Assembly: GCF_900100085.1 (NCBI RefSeq)
Contig: NZ_FNEJ01000002.1
Coordinates: forward strand, 1-64,000
DNA from: Salipiger marinus
GTDB taxonomy: Bacteria > Pseudomonadota > Alphaproteobacteria > Rhodobacterales > Rhodobacteraceae
DNA: 64,000 bases
Direction of reading: 5' to 3'
Positions within the stretch are counted from its first letter, which is position 1, and the number at the start of each line of letters is the position of its first letter. Below the pieces are notes generated by a model, which saw only the letters and a program-made list of their open reading frames with translations, did not search any database and was not told the DNA's origin. Of the stretch, positions 34,430 through 42,998 are shown in pieces. A program made the translations under genes and the position numbers.

Positions 34430-35692
34430 CTACCGTGCCGCGTCTGTTCCGGAGGCTTCGGCGTTTTCCACCGCCCATTCCCCTGCCGCCTCAACCGCGA
34501 CGGGCGATGCCGTGGGGAGCACGTTGAGGTAGCTGTCGGTGTCCTCTGCCGAGGCGACCGCCCGCTGTGTCATGCGGTAAAGCGCATAAAGCGCGATCCC
34601 CAGAAAGGTCACCGCAAGCACCAGCCAGAAGGCCTGCGGGGCAAGGCGCTGCATCGCCCAGCCGGTGACAAGCGGACCGGCAATCGCCCCCAGCCCGAAG
34701 GTGAAGACCAGCCCGCCGGACGCCGCAGGCATGTCCGCGGCAGGAAGAGAATCGTTCGTATAGGCCAGCAGCAGCGCATAAAGCGGCGTCGTGACGCCCC
34801 CCGCAAGAAAGGCTGCGGTCATCAGCGGCCAGAGCCCGCTGCCGGTCACCCCTCCCATCGCGCAGGAGGCAGCGCCCAGAACCGCCAGACCAAAGATCAG
34901 CCTGCGCCGGTCCATCCGGTCCGACAGCCAGCCGATGGGATATTGCAGCACCAGCGCGCCTGCGAACAGCATCGCGATAAAAAGGGCGATCTGCGACGCG
35001 GAGAGGCCGATCTGGGTGCCAAAGACCGCGCCCATGCCGGATTGCGTGGCATAGACGCTGCCCAGCAGGAAGATCCCCACCGTGCCGAGCGGCGAGCCCT
35101 GAAACAGGCGGCGCAGCGGCATCGGGCGCGCGACCTCCACCACCGGAACCACCGCGACGGAGAGCAGGATCGGCGCGAACGAGACCGAGACGAGAATGGA
35201 CGCGCAGATAAACAGCACCGATGTTGCCGGATCGCCCAGGGTCAGCAGTCCCTGCGCGCCGATGATCCCCAGCGTCTGCGCGATCATGTAGGCCGACAGC
35301 AGCTTTCCCCGGGTCTGATTGGTGGCCGCGGCATTCAGCCAGCTTTCGGCTGACACATAGATGCCGGACATGCAGAACCCCACGAGAACCCGCAGCACGG
35401 TCCAGGCCCAGGGCTCTGCCAGAAGCGGCAGCGCGATCAGCGCCGCCGACATGAAGCTGCCAAGCGCCGCGAACACCCGCACATGGCCCACGCGCTGGAT
35501 CATCAGCGGCGTAAGCCGCGCCCCCGACAGGAAGCCCAGAAAATAGCCCGAGGTCACGACCGCCAGCGCGGTCGAGGAAAACCCCTCGAGCCCGCCGCGC
35601 AGACCGATCAGCGTAAAGTGCATGCCGTTGCCGAGCATGATCAGCACCACGCCAAGCAGCAGGGCCCAGACCCCTGAAAGCACCTTGATCAT
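34430..35692 (-). CDS. MFS transporter, YcaD-like
   Basis: A 420-residue permease with about twelve hydrophobic segments. GYFLGFLSGARLTPLMIQRVGH is the loop 2-3 signature in part (GARLTPLMIQRVGH). YPIGWLSDRMDRRRL is the loop 8-9 motif. It resembles YcaD/putative efflux MFS proteins; the substrate is unknown. The start is the ATG at 35692 with AGGGG upstream. The C-terminal ~35 residues are hydrophilic. The adjacent 284-base gap (34146-34429) holds no gene I can see. Confidence 0.88.
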   Translation of the reverse strand: MIKVLSGVWALLLGVVLIMLGNGMHFTLIGLRGGLEGFSSTALAVVTSGYFLGFLSGARLTPLMIQRVGHVRVFAALGSFMSAALIALPLLAEPWAWTVLRVLVGFCMSGIYVSAESWLNAAATNQTRGKLLSAYMIAQTLGIIGAQGLLTLGDPATSVLFICASILVSVSFAPILLSVAVVPVVEVARPMPLRRLFQGSPLGTVGIFLLGSVYATQSGMGAVFGTQIGLSASQIALFIAMLFAGALVLQYPIGWLSDRMDRRRLIFGLAVLGAASCAMGGVTGSGLWPLMTAAFLAGGVTTPLYALLLAYTNDSLPAADMPAASGGLVFTFGLGAIAGPLVTGWAMQRLAPQAFWLVLAVTFLGIALYALYRMTQRAVASAEDTDSYLNVLPTASPVAVEAAGEWAVENAEASGTDAAR

Positions 35693-36231
35693 CCCCTGCC
35701 CTTTTCGACCTGCGGCCTCGTGCACTGCCCGTCAGGCTAATAGGACGGCCCCGTTCTGCTCTTGCAGCAACGCCGTCTGATCCTCCGTTTGCGACAGGCG
35801 ACACGGGCGCCGAGGCTGGCAACGATCTGCCCCTGCCCCGACCCGGAAGCGGCGCTTTGACGGGTGATCGCGCCGTGCGCGAGACTGCCCCTTTGGGCTG
35901 GTGACGTCGAAACGTCATCACGCCAGAACGATGATGCCTTTGCGGCGCGCAGGCAGCCGCCCTTCGCCGCGCACGCCAAGCCCCGTTCAGCGGATCACCT
36001 GCCGCGCGGCACGCGCGAGCAGGATGGCTGTGGCCTTGCTGTGCCCGGCCAAGCCTCATATGCTGCCGGGAAAGGCTGGGTCGACTTTCGCTGGACGCTG
36101 GATGAGCTGCGGAGATGGGGTCAGGCAGGCTCGCCCGTCTTACGCGCCCGTGGCACCCGCGTCTTGGGGTTGGCTTCCCGGCCCATGGTCAACTATTGCG
36201 GCTTACATGTGAACATGCGCGCGGGGCAGAC
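35693..36231. other. 539-base gap upstream of the histidine kinase gene
   Basis: A divergent intergenic region with no convincing gene; the open frames across it on either strand resemble no family. It contains the inverted repeat TGACGT-CGAA-ACGTCA (35902-35917). It must carry the promoters of the MFS gene (minus) and the kinase gene (plus). Confidence 0.6.
35902..35917. promoter_or_regulatory. TGACGT/ACGTCA inverted repeat
   Basis: Perfect 6-base arms with a CGAA spacer, about 315 bases before the kinase start and 210 before the MFS start. It could be an operator or a tight tetraloop hairpin. No regulator is assigned. Confidence 0.4.
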
Positions 36232-37683
36232 ATGGCTGAACTGTCGGAAAATCTGGAGGCTGAGGCACTGCGCAACGCGGTGTTCGAGGCGGCGCCGCAT
36301 GGCTATCTGATCCTTGACCCCGACTTCACCATCATCGACGTCAACCAGCAGTATCTGGACCTGACACGGGCCCGGTGGGAGGATCTGGTCGGCGTCGCGA
36401 TGTTCGAGGCGTTTCCGGACAATCCCGATGATCCGAACGCCGATGGCGTGCGCAACCTGCGCGCCTCGCTGGAGACGGCGCGCACGACGGGCCGCACGCA
36501 TGCCATGGCGGTGCAGAAATATGACATCCCGCTCCGCGAGCCGGGGGGCGGCTTCGAGGAGCGTTACTGGAAGCCGCTGAACACGCCGATCCTGCGCGAC
36601 GGCAAGGTCGTGGCGCTGATCCACCATGTCCGCGATGTCACCGAGGAGACGCTGTTCCGCCGCGATCAGGCGATCCGCCTGCGGTCGGCGCAGCGGCTCA
36701 ACGATCTTGCTTTCTGGGAATACGACCCCAGCACCGAGACCATCTACGTCTCGCGGGCCTTCGCCATCATGCTGGGCCTTCCGGAACGCGAGGGCACGCT
36801 GCCAGCGCCCGTCATCTTTGCTTTGGTCCACGCTCAGGACCGGGACGAGTTTCACGCCGCTTTCGAACAGGAAATGAACGCGCCGGAACATACCTCTGTG
36901 GCCCTCACGCACCGGCTGGTGCGGGAGGATGGCGCCACGCGGTGGCTGTCATCGCATGGGGAGCTTGTGCGGGATCACCGCGACGCGCTGCCCCGCTTCG
37001 TTGTCGTCAGCCTCGACATCACCGCCTCGAAGGAGCGGGAGGAAAAACTGGCGCAGACGCTGGAAGAACGGGACCGCCTGCTGGCGCAGAAAGAAACGCT
37101 GTTGGGCGAGGTGAACCACCGCATCAAGAACAGCCTTCAGCTTGTGGCCAGCATCCTCAACACCGCCGCGCGCAGGGCCAGCAAGGGCGAAGTGCGCGAA
37201 CGGCTCGAAGAGGCGGCGGCGCGGGTCCGCGCGGTCACCTCCGTGCACGAGATGCTCTACCGCTCGAACGAGGTGACGAGCGTCGCCTTCGGAGACTACC
37301 TGCGCGAGCTGTGCGGCAATCTTGCCTCCGGCGATGCCGGGACAGCCGGTGTGGCCGTCCAGTGTGATCCGGCCGAGGTGAAACTGCCGGCGGACAAGGC
37401 GATCCCGCTCGCGCTGATCGTGAACGAACTGGCGACGAACGCGATCAAGCACGGGCTTGCAGGCGTTCCGAACGGGATCATCAAGGTCGCGACCCGTCTG
37501 GACGCTGGCGATCTGGTGCTGGAAGTCGCCGACAACGGCACCGGGAAGGCCGAAGGCGCCGAACAGGGTCTTGGCACACGCATCATCGACGGTCTGGTTG
37601 CGCAGCTTGGCGCCGCCATGCAGACAAGCCCCGCGAAGCCCGGGTATCGCGTGGTCATCCGGGTGCCGCTCCAGACCAGATGA
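36232..37683 (+). CDS. PAS-domain sensor histidine kinase, HWE/HisKA_2 type
   Basis: A 483-residue soluble kinase with no membrane segment or signal peptide. Two PAS domains cover ~12-130 (AVFEAAPHGYLILDPDFTII) and ~140-265 (NDLAFWEYDPSTETIYVS), followed by a short coiled-coil linker. The phospho-acceptor is His296 in LLGEVNHRIKNSLQLVASIL. Asn398 in NELATNAIKHG marks the ATP domain, and GLGTRIIDGL is the G2 box. This family senses light, redox or stress in alphaproteobacteria and usually acts through a single-domain regulator or PhyR. No response regulator gene is adjacent. The start is MAELSENLE at 36232. Confidence 0.92.
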   Translation: MAELSENLEAEALRNAVFEAAPHGYLILDPDFTIIDVNQQYLDLTRARWEDLVGVAMFEAFPDNPDDPNADGVRNLRASLETARTTGRTHAMAVQKYDIPLREPGGGFEERYWKPLNTPILRDGKVVALIHHVRDVTEETLFRRDQAIRLRSAQRLNDLAFWEYDPSTETIYVSRAFAIMLGLPEREGTLPAPVIFALVHAQDRDEFHAAFEQEMNAPEHTSVALTHRLVREDGATRWLSSHGELVRDHRDALPRFVVVSLDITASKEREEKLAQTLEERDRLLAQKETLLGEVNHRIKNSLQLVASILNTAARRASKGEVRERLEEAAARVRAVTSVHEMLYRSNEVTSVAFGDYLRELCGNLASGDAGTAGVAVQCDPAEVKLPADKAIPLALIVNELATNAIKHGLAGVPNGIIKVATRLDAGDLVLEVADNGTGKAEGAEQGLGTRIIDGLVAQLGAAMQTSPAKPGYRVVIRVPLQTR

Positions 37684-37838
37684 GCCTGCGCGGTCTGATC
37701 GCAAAGCACGGGGCCTTCGTCGCGCTTTCAGGGCCCTGCGCTGACCGGCCCCCTGCCTGACGTCGAAAGCGGCAAGGCCGCCCGCCATCATCGGCACGCG
37801 AGTTCAAGATGCGCGGCACGCATAGGCCCGTGATCCGC

Positions 37839-38627
37839 TCAGCCGCGCAGCGCGCTTGCTGCGGCGGAGACGGCAAAGATCGCCGCCGCCACGCAGACCA
37901 TCGACGGCCCGGCGGGCGTATCGAACCACAGCGCCATCTGCAGCCCTGCGAGGGCCGAGACCGCGCCGATCGCAGCTGCAAGCAGCGCCATCCGCTCCGG
38001 CGTGCGGGAAAACGGGCGGGCCGCGGCGGCGGGGATCAGCAGCATGGCCCCGATCAGCAGCACCCCCACCACCTTGATCGCCACCGCCACCGTCAGGGCC
38101 AGCGCCACGGTCAGGATGCGCTGCTCGCGCCGCGGATCAAGCCCGCTCGCCCATGCCAGATCCGGCGAAACGGTGGTGGTCAGCAGCGCCTGCCAGCGCC
38201 AGACCATCAGCGCGCTGACCGCAAGCCCCCCGCCCCAGATCACCGCCAGATCGGCGGGGGTCACCGCAAGGATGTCGCCAAACAGATAGGCCGACAGGTC
38301 AAGCCGCGCCCCCGGCACGAAGGTGATCGCCACCAGCCCCACCGCCAGCGCGCCATGCGCCAGCACCCCCAGCACGGTGTCCAGCGCCAGCCCCCGCTCG
38401 CTCAGCGTGCCGACCAGCAGCGCCATCAGCAGCGCCACCGCCAGCGTGCCCGCAAAGACCGGCAGGGACAGCGCCAGCGCCAGCGCCACGCCCAGAATCG
38501 CGGCATGGGCCGTGGCATCGCCAAAATAGGCCATGCGCCGCCACGACACGAAACAGCCCAAGGGAGCGGCGGCCAGCGCCAGCCCCAGCCCCGCCAGCGC
38601 GGCGCGGACAAGAAAATCATCCAGCAT
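37839..38627 (-). CDS. znuB: zinc ABC transporter permease
   Basis: A 262-residue membrane protein with about eight hydrophobic segments, the permease of the high-affinity zinc importer. The ABC-3 family features RMAYFGDATAHAAILGVAL near the N-terminus (with conserved Asp/His) and GVLLIGAMLLIPAAAAR are visible. It overlaps the znuC stop (ATGA), and is the last gene of the zur-znuC-znuB operon. It is convergent with the kinase gene, with 155 bases between them. Confidence 0.94.
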   Translation of the reverse strand: MLDDFLVRAALAGLGLALAAAPLGCFVSWRRMAYFGDATAHAAILGVALALALSLPVFAGTLAVALLMALLVGTLSERGLALDTVLGVLAHGALAVGLVAITFVPGARLDLSAYLFGDILAVTPADLAVIWGGGLAVSALMVWRWQALLTTTVSPDLAWASGLDPRREQRILTVALALTVAVAIKVVGVLLIGAMLLIPAAAARPFSRTPERMALLAAAIGAVSALAGLQMALWFDTPAGPSMVCVAAAIFAVSAAASALRG

Positions 38628-39373
38628 CAGTGCACATGATCCGTATGGTCGTGGCTGTGGTCGTGATCGTGGCTGTGGCTGTGCTCGTGCCGGTAAAGCG
38701 CCAGCGCGCCATGAGTGCCGGTGCCGAACAGCGCCCGGTATTCCGCCGCCTGCGCCACGGTTTCGGGATGGCCCTGACAGCAGACATGGCCGTTCAGGCA
38801 GACCACGCGGTCAGAGGCGCTCATCACCACATGCAGCTCATGGCTGACCATGACCACGGCGCAGCCCAGCCGGGCGCGGATCTGTTCGATCTGCCGGTAA
38901 AACGCCGCCGATCCGGGCTGGTCCAGCCCCTGCGTCGGCTCGTCCAGCAGCAGCAGGTCAGGCCGCCCCAGCAGCGCGCGGGCCAGCAGCACGCGCTGGA
39001 ACTGCCCGCCCGACAGATCGGCCATGGGCCGGTCGGTCAGCGTGCCCGCCCCCGCCTCGTCCAGCGCCGCCTGCGCCTGCGCCGCCGCGATCCGGCGGGG
39101 CAGCGACAGGAAGCGACCCACGGTCAGCGGCAGCGTCGCGTCGATCTGCAGCTTCTGCGGCACATAGCCCAGACGCAGATCCGGCTTGCGGCGGATCTCT
39201 CCGGCCTCGGGGCGCAGCGCGCCGATCAGCGTGCGCAGAAGCGTCGACTTGCCGGATCCGTTGGGACCGACGATGGTCACGATCTCGCCGGGATCGACAT
39301 GGAAATCCACGTCGCGCAGCACCACCTGCCCGGCCAGCGCCACCGTCATGCCTTTGGCCTCGATCAGCCGCAC
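38627..39373 (-). CDS. znuC: zinc ABC transporter ATPase with His-rich tail
   Basis: A 248-residue ATPase. Walker A is GPNGSGKSTLL (~37-47), the signature is LSGGQFQRVLLARAL, Walker B is LLLLDEPTQGLD, and the H-loop is in VMVSHELHVVMS. The last ~21 residues (HEHSHSHDHDHSHDHTDHVH) contain ten histidines and could bind zinc. The GTG at 39373 overlaps the zur stop region and has a GAGG site; an upstream GTG at 39400 would lie deep in zur. It is coupled to znuB. Confidence 0.93.
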   Translation of the reverse strand: MRLIEAKGMTVALAGQVVLRDVDFHVDPGEIVTIVGPNGSGKSTLLRTLIGALRPEAGEIRRKPDLRLGYVPQKLQIDATLPLTVGRFLSLPRRIAAAQAQAALDEAGAGTLTDRPMADLSGGQFQRVLLARALLGRPDLLLLDEPTQGLDQPGSAAFYRQIEQIRARLGCAVVMVSHELHVVMSASDRVVCLNGHVCCQGHPETVAQAAEYRALFGTGTHGALALYRHEHSHSHDHDHSHDHTDHVH

Positions 39374-39849
39374 GGCTTGGCCTCGCGGCAGCGCGGGCAC
39401 AGGCCCTCGGCCTCCACCACCACCCGCTCCAGCGCAAAATCAAGGCTCTCCGCCGCCGCGCGCACGGCATCGGTGATGGCGCGGGCGGGCATCTCCGCCA
39501 CCGCCCCGCAGGCGCGGCACAGCAGGAAGGCGGGCTTGTGGCGCTCGCCGGGATGGGCGCAGGCGACAAAGGCGTTCAGCCGCTCGATCTTGTGGGCAAA
39601 GCCGTTGGAGACCAGAAAATCCAGCGCCCGGTAGACGGTGGGCGGCTGCGCCGCCCGGCCTTCCTCGCGCATCACGTCCATCAGGTCATAGGCGCCCATG
39701 GCCCGGTGCTGGCGCAGCAGGATCTCCAGCACCCGGCGCCGCTGCGGCGTCAGCGACAGCCCCTCGCGCGCGCAGACCTCCTCGGCGGAATGCAGCCCGT
39801 GGCTGCGGCACTGGTCGTGATCGTGGCGGGTGAAACCAAGCGGGTCCAT
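39364..39849 (-). CDS. zur: zinc uptake regulator (Fur family)
   Basis: A 161-residue zinc-responsive repressor. The winged helix has LTPQRRRVLEILL and PPTVYRALDFLVSNGFAH. The metal-site and structural-zinc residues are in FVACAHPGERHKPAFLLC (His, Cys), LCRACGAVAE and LCPRCREAKPCG. The N-terminal DHDQCRSHG is rich in ligands. It is the first gene of zur-znuC-znuB, divergent from znuA. It would repress both arms when zinc is plentiful. Confidence 0.93.
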   Translation of the reverse strand: MDPLGFTRHDHDQCRSHGLHSAEEVCAREGLSLTPQRRRVLEILLRQHRAMGAYDLMDVMREEGRAAQPPTVYRALDFLVSNGFAHKIERLNAFVACAHPGERHKPAFLLCRACGAVAEMPARAITDAVRAAAESLDFALERVVVEAEGLCPRCREAKPCG

Positions 39850-39870
39850 GCGGCCTCCGTGTTTGGGGCT

Positions 39871-39922
39871 TGATATGTTATAGCAGGGGCGCTATCAAGC
39901 CCGGATCGTTACACTATAACAT
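39871..39922. promoter_or_regulatory. Zur-box-like inverted repeats between zur and znuA
   Basis: ATGTTATAG (39875-39883) and its exact reverse complement CTATAACAT (39914-39922) lie 30 bases apart in the 94-base divergent gap. The ATGTTATA core fits alphaproteobacterial Zur sites. The first lies near the zur start and the second 22 bases before the znuA ATG. Confidence 0.65.
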
Positions 39923-39943
39923 CACAACCCGAAAGAGGCTCCG

Positions 39944-40948
39944 ATGCTGCGCTCCCTGCTTCCCGCCCTGCTGCTCTCCTCCACCGCCGCCCTCGCCGAG
40001 GTGCCGCGTGTCGCCACCGACATCGCACCGGTGCAGGGGCTGGTGGCCAGCGTCATGGGGGATCTGGGCACGCCCGCGCTGCTGGTCCCGCCCGGCGCCT
40101 CGCCGCATGACCACGCGCTCAAACCCTCCGAAGCGCGCGCCCTGCAGGAGGCGCAGCTGGTGATCTGGATGGGCGAGGCGCTGAGCCCGGACATGGCGCG
40201 CAAGATCGACGCCATCGCGGGCGAGGCTGCGGCGCTGGCGCTGTTCGACCTGCCCGGCACACGCCACCTTGCCACCCGCGAGGACGTGCTGTTCGGCGCC
40301 GCCGACACGCATGACGAGGATCACGACGCGCATGCGCATGACGACCATGCGGCGGAGGACGGCCACGAGGACCACGACCACGACCACGACGATCACGCCG
40401 CAGAGGATCACGGCCATGACCACGCCCATGGCGCCGACGACCCGCATGGCTGGCTTGATCCGCAGAATGCCCGGCTCTGGCTCGGGGCCATCGCCGAGGC
40501 GCTGGCAAAGGCCGATCCCGACCATGCCGACACCTACCGCGCCAATGCCGCAGCCGCCGAAGCCCGGCTTGACGAGGCCGTGACCACAGCCCGCGCCACG
40601 CTCGACCCAGTGCAGGAGGCGCGCTTTGTCGTCTTCCACGACGCCTACCAGTATTTCGAACAGGCCTTCGGGCTGCAGGTTCTGGGGGCGCTCCGGCTTT
40701 CGGACGCCACCTCGCCCAGCCCGGCCCGGCTCGCCGCGCTGCGCGACGCGCTGGAGGCCGAAGGCGCCACCTGCATTTTCGCCGAACCGCAGTTCGACCC
40801 GCATCTGATCGAGACGGTCACCGCCTCCACCAGCCTGCCCGTGGCCGAGCTTGACCCGCTGGGCAGCACGCTTGCCCCCGGCGCCGACTTCTACCCCCGC
40901 CTGATCGAGGACATGGCGCAGCGCATCGCCACCTGCGCGCAGGGCTGA
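39944..40948 (+). CDS. znuA: zinc ABC transporter substrate-binding protein
   Basis: A 334-residue periplasmic zinc binder. The signal peptide is ~1-18 (LLPALLLSSTAALA). The zinc ligand region is GASPHDHALKPSEA at ~61-74, and DPHGWLDPQNARLW follows a very His/Asp-rich loop: 14 histidines between residues 123 and 162. VFHDAYQYFEQAFGLQV and AEPQFDP complete the fold. It is transcribed away from zur with a Zur-box-like repeat just upstream. Confidence 0.95.
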   Translation: MLRSLLPALLLSSTAALAEVPRVATDIAPVQGLVASVMGDLGTPALLVPPGASPHDHALKPSEARALQEAQLVIWMGEALSPDMARKIDAIAGEAAALALFDLPGTRHLATREDVLFGAADTHDEDHDAHAHDDHAAEDGHEDHDHDHDDHAAEDHGHDHAHGADDPHGWLDPQNARLWLGAIAEALAKADPDHADTYRANAAAAEARLDEAVTTARATLDPVQEARFVVFHDAYQYFEQAFGLQVLGALRLSDATSPSPARLAALRDALEAEGATCIFAEPQFDPHLIETVTASTSLPVAELDPLGSTLAPGADFYPRLIEDMAQRIATCAQG

Positions 40949-40966
40949 CTGCGGCTTCCAGCGGCC

Positions 40967-41016
40967 ACAAATATCCCGGGGGAGCCCCCGCAGGGGGCGG
41001 GGGCAGAGCCCCCTCT
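40967..41016 (+). repeat. intergenic repeat family 1, copy 2
   Basis: ACAAATATCCCGGGGGAG, then a short GC hairpin (GCCCCC/GGGGGC), then GGGGGCAGAGCCCCCTC. It leads directly into the tandem array at 41004-41188. Confidence 0.75.
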
Positions 41017-41188
41017 TTCCCCTTTTGCCCGCCTTTGGCGGACGGGGGCAGCGCCCCCTCTTTCCCCTTTTTGCCCGCCTTTGGCGGGCGGAGGCAGCGC
41101 CCCCTCTTTCCCCTTTTTGCCCACCTCTGGCGGGCGGGGAGCAGCGCCCCCTCTTCTCCCCTCTGCCCGCCTCTGGCGGGCGGGCCCC
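41004..41188 (+). repeat. four-unit tandem repeat array
   Basis: Four units of 45-47 bases start at 41004, 41049, 41095 and 41142. Each has CAG(A/C)GCCCCCTCTTTCCCC, a short T-rich stretch, and GCCCGCCTTTGGCGGGCGG (hairpin) with small changes. It fills the gap between the convergent znuA and pxpA genes. Confidence 0.8.
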
Positions 41189-41192
41189 CGGA

Positions 41193-41972
41193 TCAGCCCG
41201 CCGCGCCGCGACGGCCCGCAAACGGCGCCAGCGTCACGCCCGCCGTCTCCAGCGCCGCGCGCACCGCGCGGGCGATCTGCAGCGCGGTGGCGCCATCGCC
41301 ATGCAGGCAGATCGTGTCCACAGGCGCCGGGATCCGCGCGCCGCTTTCCGTGACGATGGCACCCGCCTGTACCATCTCCACCATGCGCCGCGCCGCAAGA
41401 TCGGGATCGTGGATCACCGCCCCGGGCAGCGCCCGGTCCACCAGCGTCGCATCGTCATTATAGGCGCGGTCGGCAAAGATCTCGCCCGCCCAGGCACAGC
41501 CCAGCCCCTCCACCGCGCGCTGCTGCGCGGTGGCGGCCAGCACCATGATGATGATGTCGGGATCGACGCGCAGCGCGCCCTCATAGGCGGCACGGGCCAG
41601 CGCCTCGTCCTCGGCGCACATATTGGCCAGCGCCCCGTGCAGCTTCAGATGCCGCACCGATCCCCCCGCCGCGCGCGCCATGGCCTGCGCCGCCCCCAGC
41701 TGCCACGCCACCAGATTGCTCAGGCTTTCGCCCGCGATCTGCATCCGCCGCCGCCCGAAGCCCTGCAAGTCGGGAAAGCCCGGATGCGCGCCGATGCCGG
41801 TGCCCTGCGCCACCGCCACGCGCATGGTCTGGGCCATCACGTCCCAGTCCCCGGCATGGATGCCGCAGGCGATGTTGGCGGAGGTGATGACCTCCAGCAG
41901 CGCGGCATCCTGCCCCATGACCCAAGGGCCAAAGCTTTCGCCCATATCCGCGTTCAGATCGACGCTTGGCAT
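41193..41972 (-). CDS. pxpA: 5-oxoprolinase subunit A (LamB/YcsF family)
   Basis: A 259-residue TIM-barrel-like subunit of the ATP-dependent 5-oxoprolinase, which opens 5-oxoproline to glutamate. Family motifs are SVDLNADMGESFGPW at the N-terminus, ANIACGIHAGD and GIGAHPGFPDLQGFGRR. AGGAGGG lies before the ATG. It is last in pxpB-pxpC-pxpA on the minus strand, 12 bases after pxpC. Confidence 0.93.
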   Translation of the reverse strand: MPSVDLNADMGESFGPWVMGQDAALLEVITSANIACGIHAGDWDVMAQTMRVAVAQGTGIGAHPGFPDLQGFGRRRMQIAGESLSNLVAWQLGAAQAMARAAGGSVRHLKLHGALANMCAEDEALARAAYEGALRVDPDIIIMVLAATAQQRAVEGLGCAWAGEIFADRAYNDDATLVDRALPGAVIHDPDLAARRMVEMVQAGAIVTESGARIPAPVDTICLHGDGATALQIARAVRAALETAGVTLAPFAGRRGAAG

Positions 41973-41984
41973 GTCCTGCCCTCC

Positions 41985-42998
41985 TCAGTGATCGTGATGC
42001 TCGCCATTGGAAAATCCGCTGACCAGTTTCAGGCTCAGCAGGTCGCGCACCTCGGACGGGTGGCGGATCAGCGGCGCCACCTGCCCGCGCAGCCCCGCCA
42101 TCTGCGCGCGATGCGCCGCCTCTGCCGCCAGCGCCTCGTCGAGCGTGACGAAGCGGAACCGCAGATCCGCCCCGGCGGGCGCCTGCGCCACGCGCGGCAG
42201 ATCGGCGGGAATGACCGTGCCCAGCCGGGGATAGCCGCCGGTGGTCTGGCATTCCGCCATCAGCACGAAGGGCGCGCCATCGCCGGTGATCTGGATGTCG
42301 CCCGGGGTGATGACCTCTGACACCACCGACAGCCCGCCCTCGACGCCAAAACCCTCGCCTTCCGGCACCAGCTTCACGCCCATGCGGTTGGCGCGGGAAT
42401 CGCGGACAAAGCGGGTCCGCCCCAGCCGGTCGCGCTGCTCTTCGGGGAAAAGCCCGGTCTGCAGGCTGGGCACAAGGCGCAGCAGCCCGCCGGAGAACCG
42501 GTCCTCCACGGCAAGCTTGCGCCCGGTCGGCCCGCCGCGATCCGTCCCCGCAGGCAGCACCTCGCCGGGCTCAAGCCGCGCGCCCAGCCCTGCGGTCAGA
42601 TGCGCCGACTGCGCCCCCAGCACCATCGGCAGATCAAACCCGCCGCCAAGGCTCAGATAGCCGTAAACCCCCGCCGTCACCGGCCCCAGATCCAGCACCG
42701 CGCCCTTGGGCAGGGCATGCACCGCGTGCCAGACCACCGGCTGCCCGTCGATCTGCGCGCGCATCGGCGCCCCGGTCAGCGCGATGCGCAGATCCGACAG
42801 CGCCTCGAACCGGCCCCCGGCTCCGGCCATTTCCAGCGCGGCGCCCTGCGGCTGGTCCAGCAGCGCCGCCGCTTCGGCCAAGGCCTGCCGGTCCATGGCG
42901 CCGCCGCGCGACAGGCCCTGCCCGATCCAGCCGGGGCGGCCCCCATCCTGCACCGTCACCGCCGGGCCGACCGACAGCACCCGCAGCCCGCCGCTCAT
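41985..42998 (-). CDS. pxpC: 5-oxoprolinase subunit C (biotin-dependent carboxyltransferase family)
   Basis: A 337-residue subunit. VTVQDGGRPGWIGQGLSRGG, DRQALAEAAALLDQPQGAALEM near the N-terminus (in part DRQALAEAAALL), and ECQTTGGYPRLGTVIPADLP are typical of the PxpC/KipA group. It ends with a short His-containing tail (NGEHHDH). ATGA overlap with pxpB shows coupling. Confidence 0.92.
   Translation of the reverse strand: MSGGLRVLSVGPAVTVQDGGRPGWIGQGLSRGGAMDRQALAEAAALLDQPQGAALEMAGAGGRFEALSDLRIALTGAPMRAQIDGQPVVWHAVHALPKGAVLDLGPVTAGVYGYLSLGGGFDLPMVLGAQSAHLTAGLGARLEPGEVLPAGTDRGGPTGRKLAVEDRFSGGLLRLVPSLQTGLFPEEQRDRLGRTRFVRDSRANRMGVKLVPEGEGFGVEGGLSVVSEVITPGDIQITGDGAPFVLMAECQTTGGYPRLGTVIPADLPRVAQAPAGADLRFRFVTLDEALAAEAAHRAQMAGLRGQVAPLIRHPSEVRDLLSLKLVSGFSNGEHHDH

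Noticed and set aside
36232-37683. Kinase as part of an EcfG/NepR/PhyR stress locus
   Set aside because: No sigma factor, NepR or PhyR gene and no clear EcfG promoter next to it.
41004-41188. Tandem array as a CRISPR
   Set aside because: Repeats are directly adjacent with no unique spacers, and no cas gene is present.
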